Shown: positions 62,925 through 64,000 of the stretch, one piece after another
Layout: each line of letters opens with the position of its first letter
How positions within the stretch are numbered: position 1 is the first letter of the stretch
Assembly (NCBI RefSeq): GCF_036320965.1
Contig: NC_092270.1
Location: 23,881,391 to 23,945,390 of the forward strand
Direction of reading: 5' to 3'
Length of the DNA: 64,000 bases
From: Panulirus ornatus
Taxonomy: Eukaryota; Arthropoda; Malacostraca; Decapoda; Palinuridae
Position numbers and translations under genes: made by a program
Notes under the pieces: model-generated
Database searches by the model: none
The model's input: only the letters and a program-made list of their open reading frames with translations
What the model was told of the DNA's origin: nothing

Positions 62925-63340
62925 GAAAGGATCACAATTTTGTGCGTGATCAAGATATTCCTATGAGTCACCTGGGAAAGTGAAACACGGAAAGTTCCCA
63001 AGTGCACTTTCGTGTAATAATCACATCATCAGTAGAGACACAAGAGAGAAATATAACACTCAGTTGATATACATCGAATCGACGAAGATAGGACCCCATT
63101 TGGTAAACATGTGATTGTCCAAAACATACAACGAGCGTTCATAAACTTATCAATCTACAAATCTTATCAACAATCAAGATATCTAATTTGTATAGACCAT
63201 CACTAACATTAAGATTATAATTCTTTGTGTATTCAATAATAGAAGATTCAATGATATTTCTCTTGATAATAGAGTTAGAGTTAATGACAGAGATGGCGTT
63301 ACTCAAGTCAATACAATGATCATAGTTTTTAACAAGATTA
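62925..63340 (-). repeat. PLE 5' pseudo-LTR (terminal repeat copy)
   Basis: Same orientation as PLE-B and closely similar to its 3' end (60374-60790): GGATCACAATTTTGTGCGTG edge, hammerhead-like motif and the untranslated region up to AACTATGATCATTG. It sits directly before the PLE-B start codon, so PLE-B has a direct repeat at both ends. Confidence 0.85.
62996..63038 (-). ncRNA. Hammerhead-ribozyme-like motif, PLE-B 5' pseudo-LTR
   Basis: CTGATGA (63026-63032), GTG/CAC arm, GAAA (63008-63011), intact palindromic GTGCAC, TT and GGGA. The stem I 5' strand is TCTCTA rather than TCTCCC, weakening stem I by a pair. Confidence 0.55.
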
Positions 63341-63460
63341 GATTTTATGTTGGTCAGACCAGAAAGGATCTTTCTATTATAATAAGTAACATAAATATAG
63401 TATAAGAAGGAGACAAGAATCAAATGCCTTGTTTAATCATGTTAAAAATTATGATCATGT
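63341..63460 (+). mobile_element. PLE-C: inverted PLE piece (end of GIY-YIG region)
   Basis: Plus-strand TTTTATGTTGGTCAGAC..AAGGATCTTTCT and ACAAGAATCAAATGCCTTG, which encode the FYVGQTGKDLS end of the nuclease and the following untranslated sequence. It joins head-on to the minus-strand pseudo-LTR at about 63340. Confidence 0.8.
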
Positions 63461-63681
63461 TGCTTAAATCCTTTAATGTAAATACTGCCTTTAGCAACAA
63501 CAATACTATAAAGAATATCTTAATCAGGAACTCACAAGAAAATTCTCTTGGTTGCATCTATAAAGTCCCTTGTGGAGTCTGTGATAAATTTTATGTTGGT
63601 CAGACTGGTAAGGATCTTTCTGGTAGATTTAAGCAACATAAATATGGTATAAGAAAGGGACAAGAATCAAAAAAACTATGA
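63457..63681 (+). pseudogene. GIY-YIG endonuclease C-terminal part (PLE-D)
   Basis: Open codons LLKSFNVNTAFSNNNTIKN, then LGCIYKVPCGVCDKFYVGQT and GKDLSGRFKQHKYGIRKGQ. This is the best-preserved nuclease in the window: IYKVP, the Cys-x2-Cys pair, YVGQTG, the catalytic-type Arg (GRF) and His (KQH) are present. The upstream codons from 63424 are out-of-frame PLE-C sequence. A frame change near 63675 ends it before the usual C-terminus. Confidence 0.85.
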
Positions 63682-63956
63682 TCATTGTATAGACTGGAGT
63701 AACGATTTCTCAGTTATTAACTATAACTCTATTAACAAGAGAAATATCATTGAATCTTCTATTATTTTATACACAAAGAATTATAATCTTAATATTAGCG
63801 ATGGTCTATACAAATTAGATAACTTTATTGTTGAAAAGATTTGTAAAATGATAAGTTTAGGAGAGCTCGTTGTATGTTTTGGACAATCACATGTTTACCA
63901 AATGGCGTCCTAATTTCGTCTCTTCGATGTATATCAGCTGACTGCTATATTTCACT

Positions 63957-63988
63957 CTTGTGTCTCCCAGGATGATGTGATTATTACA
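63957..63988 (+). ncRNA. Truncated hammerhead-like motif (PLE-D)
   Basis: TGTCTCCCAGGATGATGTGA then TTATTAC before TA repeats. The core box is mutated (GGATGA for CTGATGA) and the GAAA half is missing, so it is a remnant only. Confidence 0.4.
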
Positions 63989-64000
63989 TATATATATATA
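63986..64000. repeat. (TA)n at window end
   Basis: TA repeats cut by the window edge, again placed at a retroelement truncation point. Confidence 0.9.

Larger units (their letters stand above)
63457..63988 (+). mobile_element. PLE-D: plus-strand 3' part of a Penelope-like element
   Basis: Starts at the LLKSFNVN segment, includes the nuclease end (to 63679), the 3' untranslated region and a partial hammerhead motif, then stops at TA repeats at 63988. It repeats in the same direction sequence already present in PLE-C, so C and D are two successive pieces. Confidence 0.85.

Overview
This is eukaryotic, repeat-dense, non-genic DNA, probably from an arthropod and most likely a decapod crustacean. 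That placement is an inference from the overall repeat character (a young RTE-like family, long TA microsatellites, Penelope elements and a 28S expansion-segment fragment); no diagnostic host gene is present. I find no operons, tRNA genes, CRISPR arrays or convincing single-copy host genes.

Almost the whole window is built from five repeat types. (1) About 27 copies or pieces of one non-LTR retrotransposon family, numbered RTE-1 to RTE-27 here. It has a single ORF with an APE-type endonuclease, a reverse transcriptase and an RTE/BovB-like C-terminal region. One copy, RTE-3 at 4598-7594 on the minus strand, keeps a complete 998-residue frame with every expected catalytic motif; several others are open but 5'-truncated. 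(2) Nine copies of a short (about 0.23 kb) non-autonomous element, S1 to S9, whose head matches the RTE 5'UTR and whose tail ends in the same hairpin as the RTE 3' end. (3) About 25 (TA)n tracts that sit almost exactly at retroelement ends. (4) Penelope-like elements (PLE) with GIY-YIG endonuclease at 1.75-4.0 kb and 60.4-64.0 kb, carrying hammerhead-ribozyme-like motifs in their terminal repeats. (5) A recurrent AT-rich module, X, of about 0.7 kb, found just upstream of every RTE copy that retains its 5'UTR and carrying remnants of an unidentified reading frame.

Layout: 0-4.1 kb RTE ends and PLE-A; 4.1-12.3 kb intact RTE-3 and young copies; 12.3-19.2 kb a 2.62-kb tandem duplication made by unequal crossing-over between RTE copies; 19.2-23.1 kb two minus-strand RTE copies; 23.1-23.6 kb a 28S rRNA fragment; 23.8-31 kb X, RTE-12 to RTE-14; 31-37.8 kb RTE-15 to RTE-17; 37.9-41.8 kb S8, a 150-bp palindrome and older copies; 41.5-44.7 kb a duplicate of 27.9-31.1 kb; 44.8-50.1 kb RTE-22 to RTE-24; 50.4-53.0 kb a duplicate of 33.7-36.3 kb; 54.3-60.3 kb X, RTE-26 and RTE-27; 60.4-64 kb PLE-B with inverted PLE pieces.

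The parts make sense together as a self-feeding nest: RTE and S insert into, and end in, A/T-rich simple repeats, which become landing sites for further copies, and the resulting homology drives duplication and exchange. All boundaries were set by eye and are good to roughly 5-20 bp.
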